In this document: positions 1 through 6,469 of the stretch, piece after piece
Position numbering within the stretch: position 1 is the stretch's first letter
How the letters are laid out: each line of letters starts with the position of its first letter
From: Nitrospirales bacterium
GTDB lineage: Bacteria > Nitrospirota > Nitrospiria > Nitrospirales > UBA2166
Length of the DNA stretch: 8,068 bases
NCBI GenBank assembly: GCA_029261375.1
Contig: JAJDBL010000379.1
Location: 1 to 8,068 of the forward strand
Direction: 5' to 3'
The notes under the pieces: model-generated
Databases searched by the model: none
The model's input: only the letters and a program-made list of their open reading frames with translations
Told to the model about the DNA's origin: nothing
Position numbers and translations under genes: made by a program

Positions 1-217
1 GATCGCTGGACACCACGATGTCGATCACCTCTTTTTCCACTTCGATGGCAACGCCGACTAGGCCAAGCCGTTCTCGCACTCCCGTGCCCTTAGCAAAGTG
101 TATGGTTGCCCCTTGAGCGCCAGCTTCCCGAGCGGCATCGACGATGCGATCGGCAACCCCCTTTTGCACGATGCATGTAATGAGCGCAACGTCTTTCAAT
201 ACCGTAACTTTTCTCAT
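1..217 (-). CDS. P-II-like signalling protein, N-terminal part (runs off left edge)
   Basis: Reading the minus strand from the ATG at 217-215 gives 72 residues, beginning MRKVTVLKDVALITCIVQKG and continuing through VADRIVDAAREAGAQGATI to the window edge. The beta-alpha-beta start, the 'A-R-E-A-G-A-Q-G-A-T' helix-strand turn and the later 'VAIEVEKEVIDIVV' strand are what P-II (GlnB/GlnK-like) proteins show. The region that would carry the T-loop seems replaced by 'HFAKGTGVRERLGLVG', so this is a P-II-like paralogue rather than a classical GlnB, and the Tyr uridylylation site is not seen. The start overlaps the stop of the upstream DUF1538 gene as ATGA, implying translational coupling. P-II proteins bind effector nucleotides and control partner transporters, so the likely partner here is the adjacent DUF1538 protein. 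The C-terminal third is outside the window. The family call is fairly secure; the ligand and role are inference. Confidence 0.8.
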   Translation of the reverse strand, partial: MRKVTVLKDVALITCIVQKGVADRIVDAAREAGAQGATIHFAKGTGVRERLGLVGVAIEVEKEVIDIVVSSD

Positions 218-1986
218 GTCACCACCACGCCCATTTTGTCTGATGGCACGTCCTCGTCATCTTGTCGACGTTTCATCCAAAACTGAATCCAAAGGCCTGT
301 CGAGAGGACGGTGATAATCGGCCCAATGGAAGCCATCGAAAGGATGCCGAATCCTTCCACCGCATTCACCGCGTTGCCGAAACCCAGGCCCATAGCAAGA
401 ACCAGCGGCACCGTGACCGGACCGGTCGTGACTCCCGCGCTGTCCCACGCAACATTGACGAACTCTTCCGAAGAGAAAAATGTGAGGGTCACTGCGATAA
501 GGTACCCCGGGATCAACAAATAGCCGATTGGAATCTCCATAATGATTTTGAGGACCCCGAGCATGATTCCCATGCCCACGCCCACTGACACGGCGTACAA
601 CAATAGGGTTTTTTTGAACGCACCGCTTGTGAGATTCTCGACGACAAGTCCAAGCGCGTTTAAGGCAGGTTCGGCGAGCGTCGCGCCAAATCCCAAGATC
701 CACGCAAACAGGAGAGCAACGACAAGCCCAACGGAATAGGTAAAGAGTGGAGATCCGTCCACGTGAGCAATCTGCGCAAACGCGGCTGGAACCAATCCAC
801 CTGATTGGCCTCCTAATTTTGCGAGTCCATAGCTAAGGCCCAAGTTGAAAATGATCATCCCGAGCACACACAGGGTCAGTCCATACATGACTCGGCCAAA
901 ATCATGGACTTGTTCCTTGAGAATAACGATCAGGACGAGGAACAAAAAGATGACCAGTGGGACGATCGCGCGAAGGCCTCCGATGATCTCCGCGGCCGGT
1001 GTGAGTTGGTACCAAGCGCTGCCTTCCGCAACCATGGCCTGAGCTTGGGCTGCCTGGATGATCAAGTCCGGTGAATAGTTGAACGAGATATAGATGGCCA
1101 GGAGCATGACCGCGATGATGGGAAAGAGTGATGCCAAGGTCACAATGCCAAAACCGGAAAGAGACTCGTGGCCTTTCCCGGCGGCCGAGGCGATTCCAAT
1201 TCCAAGCGCCAGAACCAATGGCACAGTGACGGGCCCTGTCGTGACCGCCCCGCAATCCCAAGCCAGACCGAGTGTCTTCGCCAGTTCAGAATCCATCATA
1301 CAAAAGACCGTTAATCCCAGGATGGGAACGAGAACGGTGTAAATGATGGGCTTGAGACTCCATCCATAGAGAAGGCGCATGGTTCCCAACACCGCGGCAA
1401 GACCAACTCCAATCCCGACCATGAGAACCAGTGTCCCGGCCCAGTCGTTCAACATGACATACAGGTATGGGGCCTTCGTGACGTCCACGATGGATCCCAC
1501 CGCCTGAAGTGCTCCGATGGCGGGTTCGGCAAACGTCACTCCAATCCCCAACAAAAACCCAATCCCCAACACGACAGGCAACCTCGATTTTTTAGGAAGA
1601 TTGCTCCCGATCAATTCCCCAAACGGCATCAACCCCAATTTGAGACCTTCCATGAACATCATCAAACCAACGATGACCGCGAAAAGTCCCCAGATGATAG
1701 TGAAGTGATCGGCAACATCCTGCTTGAGGATCAGGATTTGGAAGAGGAAAAGATACACCGCCAGAGGAACGACCGCCTTAATTTGAGCGATTAATCGCTC
1801 GCTCACATAGGGGGTGAGGATGTGAGCGACGTCGATCCCTCGAAGACGAATCTTTTCAGGACGGTAGGGGATTTCTTCCCCATCGGGTCCATACTCTGGC
1901 TGAGGGGTCAGCTCGTTAAAGCTGACGACGTGCTGATTGATGCTATTTTGGCGAATAAAATCGCCGAATCTGATTTCATCATTCAT
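214..1986 (-). CDS. DUF1538 family polytopic membrane protein, tandem-duplicated (putative cation transporter)
   Basis: This 590-aa protein has a soluble N-terminal tail of about 65 residues and then two homologous membrane halves. The halves share 'T-F/L-A-E-P-A' (residues 151-156 and 436-441) and the near-identical block VTTGPVTVPLVLA (about 248-260 and 519-531). Both begin with a similar helix ('AVVPLAVYLFLFQILILK' near 71-88, 'AIVPLVIFLFLVLIVILK' near 340-357). That is the DUF1538 architecture with both copies in one chain. A two-protein DUF1538 pair, UmpAB of Halomonas, has been reported as a Na+(Li+,K+)/H+ antiporter; this is from memory, and carrying it over to this protein is inference. 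The short basic/acidic C-tail (KRRQDDEDV) is probably cytoplasmic. The ATG at 1986 has no obvious Shine-Dalgarno sequence, but no better in-frame start lies upstream. A strong promoter lies 40-70 bp upstream, and a P-II-like gene follows with a 4-nt overlap. Confidence 0.9.
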   Translation of the reverse strand: MNDEIRFGDFIRQNSINQHVVSFNELTPQPEYGPDGEEIPYRPEKIRLRGIDVAHILTPYVSERLIAQIKAVVPLAVYLFLFQILILKQDVADHFTIIWGLFAVIVGLMMFMEGLKLGLMPFGELIGSNLPKKSRLPVVLGIGFLLGIGVTFAEPAIGALQAVGSIVDVTKAPYLYVMLNDWAGTLVLMVGIGVGLAAVLGTMRLLYGWSLKPIIYTVLVPILGLTVFCMMDSELAKTLGLAWDCGAVTTGPVTVPLVLALGIGIASAAGKGHESLSGFGIVTLASLFPIIAVMLLAIYISFNYSPDLIIQAAQAQAMVAEGSAWYQLTPAAEIIGGLRAIVPLVIFLFLVLIVILKEQVHDFGRVMYGLTLCVLGMIIFNLGLSYGLAKLGGQSGGLVPAAFAQIAHVDGSPLFTYSVGLVVALLFAWILGFGATLAEPALNALGLVVENLTSGAFKKTLLLYAVSVGVGMGIMLGVLKIIMEIPIGYLLIPGYLIAVTLTFFSSEEFVNVAWDSAGVTTGPVTVPLVLAMGLGFGNAVNAVEGFGILSMASIGPIITVLSTGLWIQFWMKRRQDDEDVPSDKMGVVVT

Positions 1987-2028
1987 AGGCGCGACGTTCA
2001 GAACGCGGGACTAACAAAATCGAGAGGC

Positions 2029-2057
2029 AGTATATTGTGCTTTTATGGCAGTGGCAA
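2029..2057 (-). promoter_or_regulatory. Sigma70-type promoter for the DUF1538/P-II operon
   Basis: On the minus strand TTGCCA (2057-2052) and TATACT (2034-2029) are separated by exactly 17 bp. Each hexamer differs from consensus at one base. Transcription would begin near 2022, leaving a leader of about 35 nt before the ATG at 1986. No other minus-strand gene is nearby to be its target. This is prediction from sequence only. Confidence 0.6.
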
Positions 2058-2125
2058 ACGTGAGATCCGCTCGTGAGTTCGTACACGCCTACGAGAATTG
2101 CTACTGGTGGATGCCGCGATCTAGC

Positions 2126-2160
2126 AAAAAAGCTCCCCCTTTTGAGAAGGGGCAAGAGGG
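2126..2160. repeat. REP-like C-run/G-run palindrome (terminator-like on minus strand)
   Basis: CCCCTT (2136-2141) and AAGGGG (2147-2152) form a 6-bp stem around a 5-nt loop, with a run of six A at 2126-2131 and a second purine block AGAGGG at 2155-2160. On the minus strand this reads stem, four or five bases, then six T, which resembles a rho-independent terminator. No minus-strand gene lies to its right to terminate. The C-rich/G-rich layout resembles the dispersed intergenic REP/MITE-type palindromes common in environmental bacteria, which I think is the better explanation. A genome-wide copy count would decide. The rest of the 1987-2213 gap holds only the promoter at 2029-2057 and a weak candidate near 2199. 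Confidence 0.45.
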
Positions 2161-2198
2161 ATCTCACAGACTTGGGGAAAAGGAGAACCCTGAAAGAA

Positions 2199-2207
2199 TG
2201 GTATACT
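2199..2207 (+). promoter_or_regulatory. Possible extended -10 element
   Basis: TGGTATACT fits the extended -10 pattern TGnTATAAT with one mismatch. No recognisable -35 hexamer lies 16-18 bp upstream. A start 7 bp downstream would fall at about 2214, the ATG of the next reading frame, giving a leaderless transcript. Speculative. Confidence 0.25.
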
Positions 2208-2213
2208 AACCAA

Positions 2214-2564
2214 ATGCGCGTCTCTAGCGACACACGTACCTCTTACATCCTCCAAGTTCTCTGCCCATCCCTCGTGATGATGGTCTTCGTGTGTGGTGGC
2301 CTCAGTCTGTTCTGCCCAATGGTTCAATCCGCTGGAGCTGAAACGCTACTGCACGCCTCTTCCACCGACCACACTATGGATACCGGATGTCAGGATTCTC
2401 TCGGTTCATCCACGACGCAGACCGTCGACGCCTATCTGTGTGCTCGCCAGACTGTGGCAATCTCGCTAGATCACAATCTTCCCGCGCTTAACGTAAATTC
2501 CGGTGTAAGCTTCGCCCCTTCGGATCCTCCCCGTCATCTGTTGCTTTGTACTCTCCTCATCTGA
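2214..2564 (+). CDS. Small exported or membrane-anchored Cys-containing hypothetical protein
   Basis: I do not recognise this 116-aa protein. It starts MRVSSDTRTSYILQ and has a hydrophobic stretch at about residues 15-40 (LVMMVFVCGGLSLFC) followed by a possible signal-peptidase site (V-Q-S-A-G-A). The mature part has Cys and His residues, including H-T-M-D-T-G-C, and ends PPRHLLLCTLLI. Small proteins of this shape (signal peptide, H-x-M...C, Pro-Pro-Arg near a hydrophobic C-terminus) occur near metal-efflux genes, but that resemblance is loose and I infer no function from it. The frame stays open to 2073, but the ATG at 2214 places the hydrophobic segment where a signal peptide should be. No Shine-Dalgarno precedes it. 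It lies upstream of and on the same strand as the Tat protein gene. Moderate chance it is a real gene. Confidence 0.5.
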   Translation: MRVSSDTRTSYILQVLCPSLVMMVFVCGGLSLFCPMVQSAGAETLLHASSTDHTMDTGCQDSLGSSTTQTVDAYLCARQTVAISLDHNLPALNVNSGVSFAPSDPPRHLLLCTLLI

Positions 2565-2591
2565 ATCTCTAGTCACAGTCAAACTCTCTTA

Positions 2592-2638
2592 CCGTGATAC
2601 GGAGGCGGCGTACCCTCATCACGGGGCCACTCTTTTTT
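2592..2638 (+). terminator. Hairpin followed by T-run, weak terminator candidate
   Basis: CCGTGAT (2592-2598) pairs perfectly with ATCACGG (2618-2624). The 19-nt interior can add a GAGG/CCTC inner stem with a 3-nt bulge. Six T follow at 2633-2638, but 8 nt beyond the stem, which is too far for a typical intrinsic terminator. It lies 28 bp after the stop of the small gene and could separate it from the Tat protein gene, or be a regulatory hairpin in that gene's leader. The rest of 2565-2701 shows nothing else clear. Confidence 0.3.
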
Positions 2639-2692
2639 CAACAATGATTTGGCGTATAGAGATTCAAGTGATCACACTCTCTTAAGAAATAC

Positions 2693-2696
2693 GAGG
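2693..2696 (+). promoter_or_regulatory. Shine-Dalgarno GAGG supporting a GTG start
   Basis: GAGG ends 5 nt before the GTG at 2702. It supports that non-ATG start, which also puts the twin-arginine motif at residues 3-4. Confidence 0.6.
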
Positions 2697-2701
2697 TTGA
2701 C

Positions 2702-3748
2702 GTGGACCGACGAGCGTTTTTGAGATGGATGCTAGGAGGAGTCGCCATGCTGAGCGGCGTCCACCCTGTTAGGAAGGCCACGGCTCTGGAGCCGCGGCAC
2801 GAGACCTATCGGAGACGTGCGCCCTATCTCTGGGCCTTCTACAAACGGCATCCAGAAGACTATCAGTTAACCGCGGTGGCCCACTGGGCACACGGTTCGA
2901 TTAGTGACCTCATTATGAGTACGAGACCAGAGGACGTTGCGGAGGCCGATAGGCAGTTCGTCGAAGACGTCAAGACCTTCATGGTCAATCCGCCGAAGGT
3001 TGAGCCCAAGCAAGCCGAGGTGGGTCCAGCGTTTGCCAGGCTGGCGCCCTGGGCTCCAAAGGTCGTCGATTGGACCCACCACTTGCACGAGGCCCTGTAC
3101 GACATCATGGCCGATGATCGGCTGACAGAGAACGAACGGTTGCAATACATCAAACAGGAGACCGACTACTATCTCAGCGAGCCCGAGATGGCCTTCAGTC
3201 CCGCCCCCCTAAACGTCATCGTCAATGAGCGGGTGAACCTCATGGCACAACCGTGGTTCGGGGCATTTCGGCGTCAGTGGCCAAAGGCCACCGGGCTGTT
3301 TTGGGCATTTCACTGGTGGCACCCCGCTGTCTACGACACGCAGGTCGTGTATGGGACGCAGCAGCGTGAGGCAATCCTGAACCTTGATAAGGTGTTTGTG
3401 CAGACAGTGTTTCCGAATCCACCAACCCGTATGCTCCTCTCCCGAGAAATCATGCCTCGCTTCGCGCGCATGGCTCCCGAAGCGGCCAACATCTTTGATA
3501 ACCTTCACCAGTTTCATGGAATCACCTATGACATCTTGAGTTCACCGCTCGTTAAGGATAAGAAAGCGGAACTCTACCGCATGATCCAACTCATGCTGAG
3601 TCGCCCGGGCGACCGCGGATTAGTCACGACTCAGGCGCCATCGGTTCCACAGGGGGACCTGAGCCCACTCGCATATGAAGAGTGGATGCGGATGGGACCG
3701 GGGGAGATGGGCCGCATCATGGGACATGGGAGCGATCATGCCCATTAA
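2702..3748 (+). CDS. Tat-exported, internally duplicated His-rich protein of unknown function
   Basis: I do not recognise the family. The 348-aa protein begins at a GTG with GAGG 5 nt upstream. Its N-terminus M-D-R-R-A-F-L-R-W plus a hydrophobic segment (LGGVAMLSGV) matches a Tat signal (RRxFLK-like), suggesting export of a folded, perhaps cofactor-bearing protein. The mature part is a duplication. LWAF..RHP (43-51) matches FWAF..WHP (200-208), NPP (96-98) matches NPP (239-241), FARLAP (111-116) matches FARMAP (254-259), and H126-x2-H129-x3-Y133-D-I matches H269-x2-H272-x3-Y276-D-I. Several of these share a 143-residue offset. The conserved His/Tyr/Trp positions could bind metal or haem, but no CxxCH is present. 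The last residues (GHGSDHAH) form a His-rich tail. The stop overlaps the next gene's start by 11 nt, so it is probably translationally coupled to the outer-membrane protein. Function unknown. Confidence 0.85.
   Translation: MDRRAFLRWMLGGVAMLSGVHPVRKATALEPRHETYRRRAPYLWAFYKRHPEDYQLTAVAHWAHGSISDLIMSTRPEDVAEADRQFVEDVKTFMVNPPKVEPKQAEVGPAFARLAPWAPKVVDWTHHLHEALYDIMADDRLTENERLQYIKQETDYYLSEPEMAFSPAPLNVIVNERVNLMAQPWFGAFRRQWPKATGLFWAFHWWHPAVYDTQVVYGTQQREAILNLDKVFVQTVFPNPPTRMLLSREIMPRFARMAPEAANIFDNLHQFHGITYDILSSPLVKDKKAELYRMIQLMLSRPGDRGLVTTQAPSVPQGDLSPLAYEEWMRMGPGEMGRIMGHGSDHAH
3728..3732 (+). promoter_or_regulatory. Shine-Dalgarno GGGAG for the outer-membrane protein
   Basis: GGGAG lies 5 nt before the ATG at 3738, inside the end of the upstream gene. 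It favours 3738 over the in-frame ATGs at 3675 and 3726, because only 3738 begins a proper signal peptide. Confidence 0.6.
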
Positions 3749-4526
3749 TGGATTGGGCGTGTTGGGGGCAATCATCTGTCTGCTGCTATTCGCGGGCCCT
3801 GCGTGGTCGGCTGACCACCGGAATCTGGAGGAAGGGATTCCGACAACGCTTGAGGATGCCTTCCCCATCGCCTATCGGTCGATTGAGCCTCAAGTCTCGT
3901 TCAATTTTGACAATGATGGGAAGCAAGGGGATGAGTTTCACCTTGAACCAGAGCTGAAATGGGGCGTGATAAAAAACGGACATCTCGCGCTGAGCGTACC
4001 CCTCCTCTTCGGCGATGGCGACCGTGAGGGAAGCGGAGACATCACGCTGGAAGGACTCTATAACCTCAACGGAGAAACACACATATTCCCAGCGACCGCC
4101 TTCGCGGTTGAGGCCGAGTTTCCGACCGGGGAGGAGAGGAAGGGCGTGGACACCACCGTGAAGGGAATTCTGACCAAGGGGGTGCACCGCACGCGCATTC
4201 ACGCGAATGCTGGCTTCACAAACAGAGGGGCAGCTCGGAGCACCGAACGGGATAACCGATACACGATGACGCTCGGAGCCGATCACCCGATGGATTTCGG
4301 TCTCTTCCCCCGTGCGCTAGGGCTGAATAACCTGGTCATCGCGAACGTGGTCGCCGAGCAATCAGAGCAGCGCGGGGAAAAACTCCAATGGATTGCAGAA
4401 CTTGGGGTTCGCCACCAGTTCAATCCGTGGACAGTCCTGGCCTTCGGGGCTGGAGCAGGATTGTCACATGGGGCACCGGATGTTCGATTCATCATTGGGT
4501 ATCAGACAACATTCGCAGCGTTCTAG
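3738..4526 (+). CDS. Putative outer-membrane beta-barrel (transporter/porin-like) protein
   Basis: With the start at 3738 the protein is 262 aa and opens with a Sec signal peptide, MPINGLGVLGAIICLLLFAG, followed by P-A-W-S-A, cleaved near residue 25. The mature protein alternates polar and hydrophobic residues in strand-length runs (FHLEPELKWGVI, HLALSVPLLFG, GDITLEGLYNL, FAVEAEFPTG, AELGVRHQF, VLAFGAGAGLSHG), and ends in G-Y-Q-T-T-F-A-A-F with a terminal Phe. That is the usual BAM recognition signature of outer-membrane barrels. The pattern resembles small barrel 'transporter' or MetA-pathway-type proteins, but I cannot assign a substrate. It overlaps the Tat protein gene by 11 nt, so the pair probably works together in the envelope. 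The frame remains open upstream to 3675, but that stretch (MKSGCGWDRGRW) has no signal-peptide character and lies in the other gene. Confidence 0.8.
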   Translation: MPINGLGVLGAIICLLLFAGPAWSADHRNLEEGIPTTLEDAFPIAYRSIEPQVSFNFDNDGKQGDEFHLEPELKWGVIKNGHLALSVPLLFGDGDREGSGDITLEGLYNLNGETHIFPATAFAVEAEFPTGEERKGVDTTVKGILTKGVHRTRIHANAGFTNRGAARSTERDNRYTMTLGADHPMDFGLFPRALGLNNLVIANVVAEQSEQRGEKLQWIAELGVRHQFNPWTVLAFGAGAGLSHGAPDVRFIIGYQTTFAAF

Positions 4527-4527
4527 G

Positions 4528-4729
4528 ATGTGTCAGAAAAGGTGGGGAAGAAGCGCGCGAGAGCGCCTATAAGGCGACGCGGGAAATCGGCCCTAACGAT
4601 GGGGTGATCCTGCTTCTGGAGGGGCACATCGTTCTGGCGATTGGCTCAGACCATTGGTTCCACGATCCCGAGATCGATCTCAAGACACTTGCGCTCGCGC
4701 AGATTATCCTCGACCTTATGGGCGAGTGA
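4528..4729 (+). pseudogene. Start-less reading frame, probable gene remnant
   Basis: Right after the barrel gene stops, a frame runs from about 4532 to the TGA at 4727-4729. It encodes VRKGGEEARESAYKATREIG, then PNDGVILLLEGHIVLAIGSD and HWFHDPEIDLKTLALAQIIL, ending DLMGE. The composition looks coding: many codons end in G or C, amphipathic helices, a hydrophobic strand and a plausible C-terminus. There is no ATG in frame at its beginning. An ATG at 4528-4530 is one base out of register, so removing T4531 would give MVRKGGEEARES and a 66-residue protein. Either a single-base insertion broke the start, a GTG at 4604 is used for a 41-residue product with no visible Shine-Dalgarno, or this is the tail of a gene truncated during rearrangement. 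Homology unrecognised. Confidence 0.4.
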
Positions 4730-4774
4730 CGGCACATAGCCATCCAGGAGGCTGGCGGGGCTCGTCAAAGCTGG

Positions 4775-4842
4775 TCAACGTATCAACTCGAACGCTTCGC
4801 ATGTCATTCTGCGGCAATTGGCGTATCCTGCTCATACGTTGA
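4775..4842. repeat. 9-bp inverted repeat upstream of the HEPN gene (candidate operator)
   Basis: TCAACGTAT (4775-4783) and ATACGTTGA (4834-4842) are exact reverse complements 50 bp apart. Between them CGTAT (4822-4826) makes a second, 5-bp inverted pair with ATACG (4834-4838). The pair ends 26 bp before the ATG at 4869, where a repressor or activator would act on the HEPN gene. No convincing -35/-10 pair was found in 4730-4868. Chance occurrence of a 9-bp repeat at this spacing is possible. Confidence 0.35.
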
Positions 4843-4857
4843 TCAAAACCAAAACAT

Positions 4858-4862
4858 AGGGA
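4858..4862 (+). promoter_or_regulatory. Shine-Dalgarno AGGGA of the HEPN gene
   Basis: AGGGA ends 6 nt before the ATG at 4869 and supports that start for the 506-aa protein. Confidence 0.6.
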
Positions 4863-4868
4863 ATCACG

Positions 4869-6389
4869 ATGGCTTCAGCGACAGATGCCAACCCAGAGGT
4901 CAAGGTGTTCTGGGACAAATATGATTTGACGGCGAGACACACGCTCCGAGGAATCTGTCTTCCAGCGAAGGGGCATAACATCTCTCAACTCTCCGAGGAT
5001 CAGGCGACTGAGATTAGAGGTATTGTCGACGACCTTGAGAAAAGCAGCGAATTCCATGCTTTCGTTGAAGCACTTCGCACACTCATAAGCGCCGCTAAAT
5101 ATCACAACGGGAATGCGTCGTTCTGGGAACATGCCATAGCGAATGGCCTACGGAGGTCTGGATACTATTCCAACTTAGCAATTGGTCGAACTACAAAGTC
5201 GAGCGTGGCGCTGAAACGCTTGATGAAGGCTTTTACTCCCCACCGCGTGACGGTCACCTATCTTGCCCCAATGGAGTATTTGTATCTAGAAGCATCCCCT
5301 GTTGCTTGCAGAACATTTGCAATCCGTAAGTTCACCTCGACAGAGTTGGACAAAATTCTTGAAACTGCACGGTGTAAGCTGTTCTACCCAGACGCCATCA
5401 CAGATACCGGCTTTCTCTGTAACTATTCCTTCCTAACTTTGAAGGAAACAAGAGCCCTCAATCCAATAGGCAAGATTAATATCAACCTCGGCGCAGTCGG
5501 TAAGGTAAACTTACGGTATTGTTCCCATCCCGTTATAGAGAAGGCACTTTACAGACTAGCACTGTACCAATGGCTACCAGACTGGAATTCCGAAAGTGCA
5601 CCACTAACAAAGAAGGGTAGCGCTGGAGATTGGAAGGGTTGGCTAGGATTCAAAATCCCATTCGTGATCCAAGTGAGCAATAGTATTCTCGATCGCCCAG
5701 CGAGCATTCCGAACCTCGCCCGATTGCATACTGAGCCATACTGTCATCCGTCCACCGGAGAGGAGATTGGAGAGAAGCCGTCTCAGTGGATTACCCTTGA
5801 TGAAAAACAAACCCAAATGTTACAGAAATGTCTTATCCGAGTAGACAAGATGCTTACGAACGTCGAGCCTTTTGGTTCGAGCTGGCCATTTTTAATGAGA
5901 GGATTAGGATTCCTTGTCAAAGGCTACTTCTCAGAAGGTTTAGAGCAGATCTTGTGGCATATTACCGCGTTGGAAGCTATGTTCGGTGAAAAACGGTCTG
6001 GGCTAACCCAACTCATGACCCGTCGGGTTGCTGCGGTACTTGGCGAAACGGACGATCAAAAAAAACTAATCAAAAAGCACTTCCAGGAACTCTATGACCT
6101 TCGTAGTAAGCTAGTGCATGGTAGCGAGATTAGCGAGGATATTTGGGACGGATCCGTGAAGGATGCACGAGAATTTGCTCGTTGTTCTCTCTTGTGGTTC
6201 CTATCCTTCCTTGAGTCAATTGCTAAAACCGGTAAGCATTCTACTTCTACGAGTCTGCCAACTCGTGAGGAGATTCTGGCCGTGATCGACTCTAGGCCAG
6301 AGGCAATTGTGCGTCTCGCAAAGCTGCTCCAATCTGCTCCTTCGTCTTTCCCTGCAGTCAAGACGTGGCAAGAACCATGGGAAAATTAA
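4869..6389 (+). CDS. Apea-like HEPN domain protein (putative anti-phage RNase)
   Basis: A 506-aa protein with a large N-terminal region (about 1-330) that I cannot assign and a C-terminal HEPN domain of the Apea type at about 340-455. The domain shows LEQILWHITALEAMFGE (358-374), a basic helix LTQLMTRRVAAVLGE (379-393) and FQELYDLRSKLVHGSEIS (405-422). R412-x4-H417 is the HEPN R-x4-6-H motif, which in many HEPN toxins is the catalytic pair of a metal-independent RNase. Apea-type HEPN proteins are known as single-gene anti-phage abortive-infection effectors; activity here is inferred. The unassigned N-terminus would then act as the sensor or regulator. No signal peptide or membrane helix is evident, so it is probably cytoplasmic. 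It stands alone, 139 bp after the gene remnant and 80 bp before the ABC-3C operon. Codon use appears more AT-rich than in genes to the left, consistent with transfer, though this was judged by eye. Confidence 0.8.
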   Translation: MASATDANPEVKVFWDKYDLTARHTLRGICLPAKGHNISQLSEDQATEIRGIVDDLEKSSEFHAFVEALRTLISAAKYHNGNASFWEHAIANGLRRSGYYSNLAIGRTTKSSVALKRLMKAFTPHRVTVTYLAPMEYLYLEASPVACRTFAIRKFTSTELDKILETARCKLFYPDAITDTGFLCNYSFLTLKETRALNPIGKININLGAVGKVNLRYCSHPVIEKALYRLALYQWLPDWNSESAPLTKKGSAGDWKGWLGFKIPFVIQVSNSILDRPASIPNLARLHTEPYCHPSTGEEIGEKPSQWITLDEKQTQMLQKCLIRVDKMLTNVEPFGSSWPFLMRGLGFLVKGYFSEGLEQILWHITALEAMFGEKRSGLTQLMTRRVAAVLGETDDQKKLIKKHFQELYDLRSKLVHGSEISEDIWDGSVKDAREFARCSLLWFLSFLESIAKTGKHSTSTSLPTREEILAVIDSRPEAIVRLAKLLQSAPSSFPAVKTWQEPWEN

Positions 6390-6469
6390 CTATCCTTTCA
6401 TTGTGAGCAACCTGAGCAGGAATATGCATAGAAAAAAAATCAGCGCGATATAGCAGGTTAAACCGTCAC

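Noticed and set aside
257..703. Open frame on the minus strand, 148 codons
   Set aside because: Shadow of the DUF1538 gene in another frame; rich in Arg, His and Gly with no domain.
902..1261. Second open minus-strand frame of 119 codons
   Set aside because: Also a shadow inside the DUF1538 gene, with low-complexity Arg/His/Pro content.
2073..2213. Upstream extension of the small exported protein
   Set aside because: The extension runs through the REP-like repeat and would place the hydrophobic segment away from the N-terminus.
3786..4286. Minus-strand frame of 166 codons opposite the barrel gene
   Set aside because: Antisense to a gene with a clear signal peptide and barrel pattern; no Shine-Dalgarno and no recognisable domain.
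4530..4608. GTG-started 26-codon basic peptide in another frame
   Set aside because: Very short, no domain; the neighbouring frame has better coding character.
6431..6440. Run of eight A between the HEPN gene and the ABC-3C operon
   Set aside because: No adjoining hairpin, so not an intrinsic terminator on either strand.
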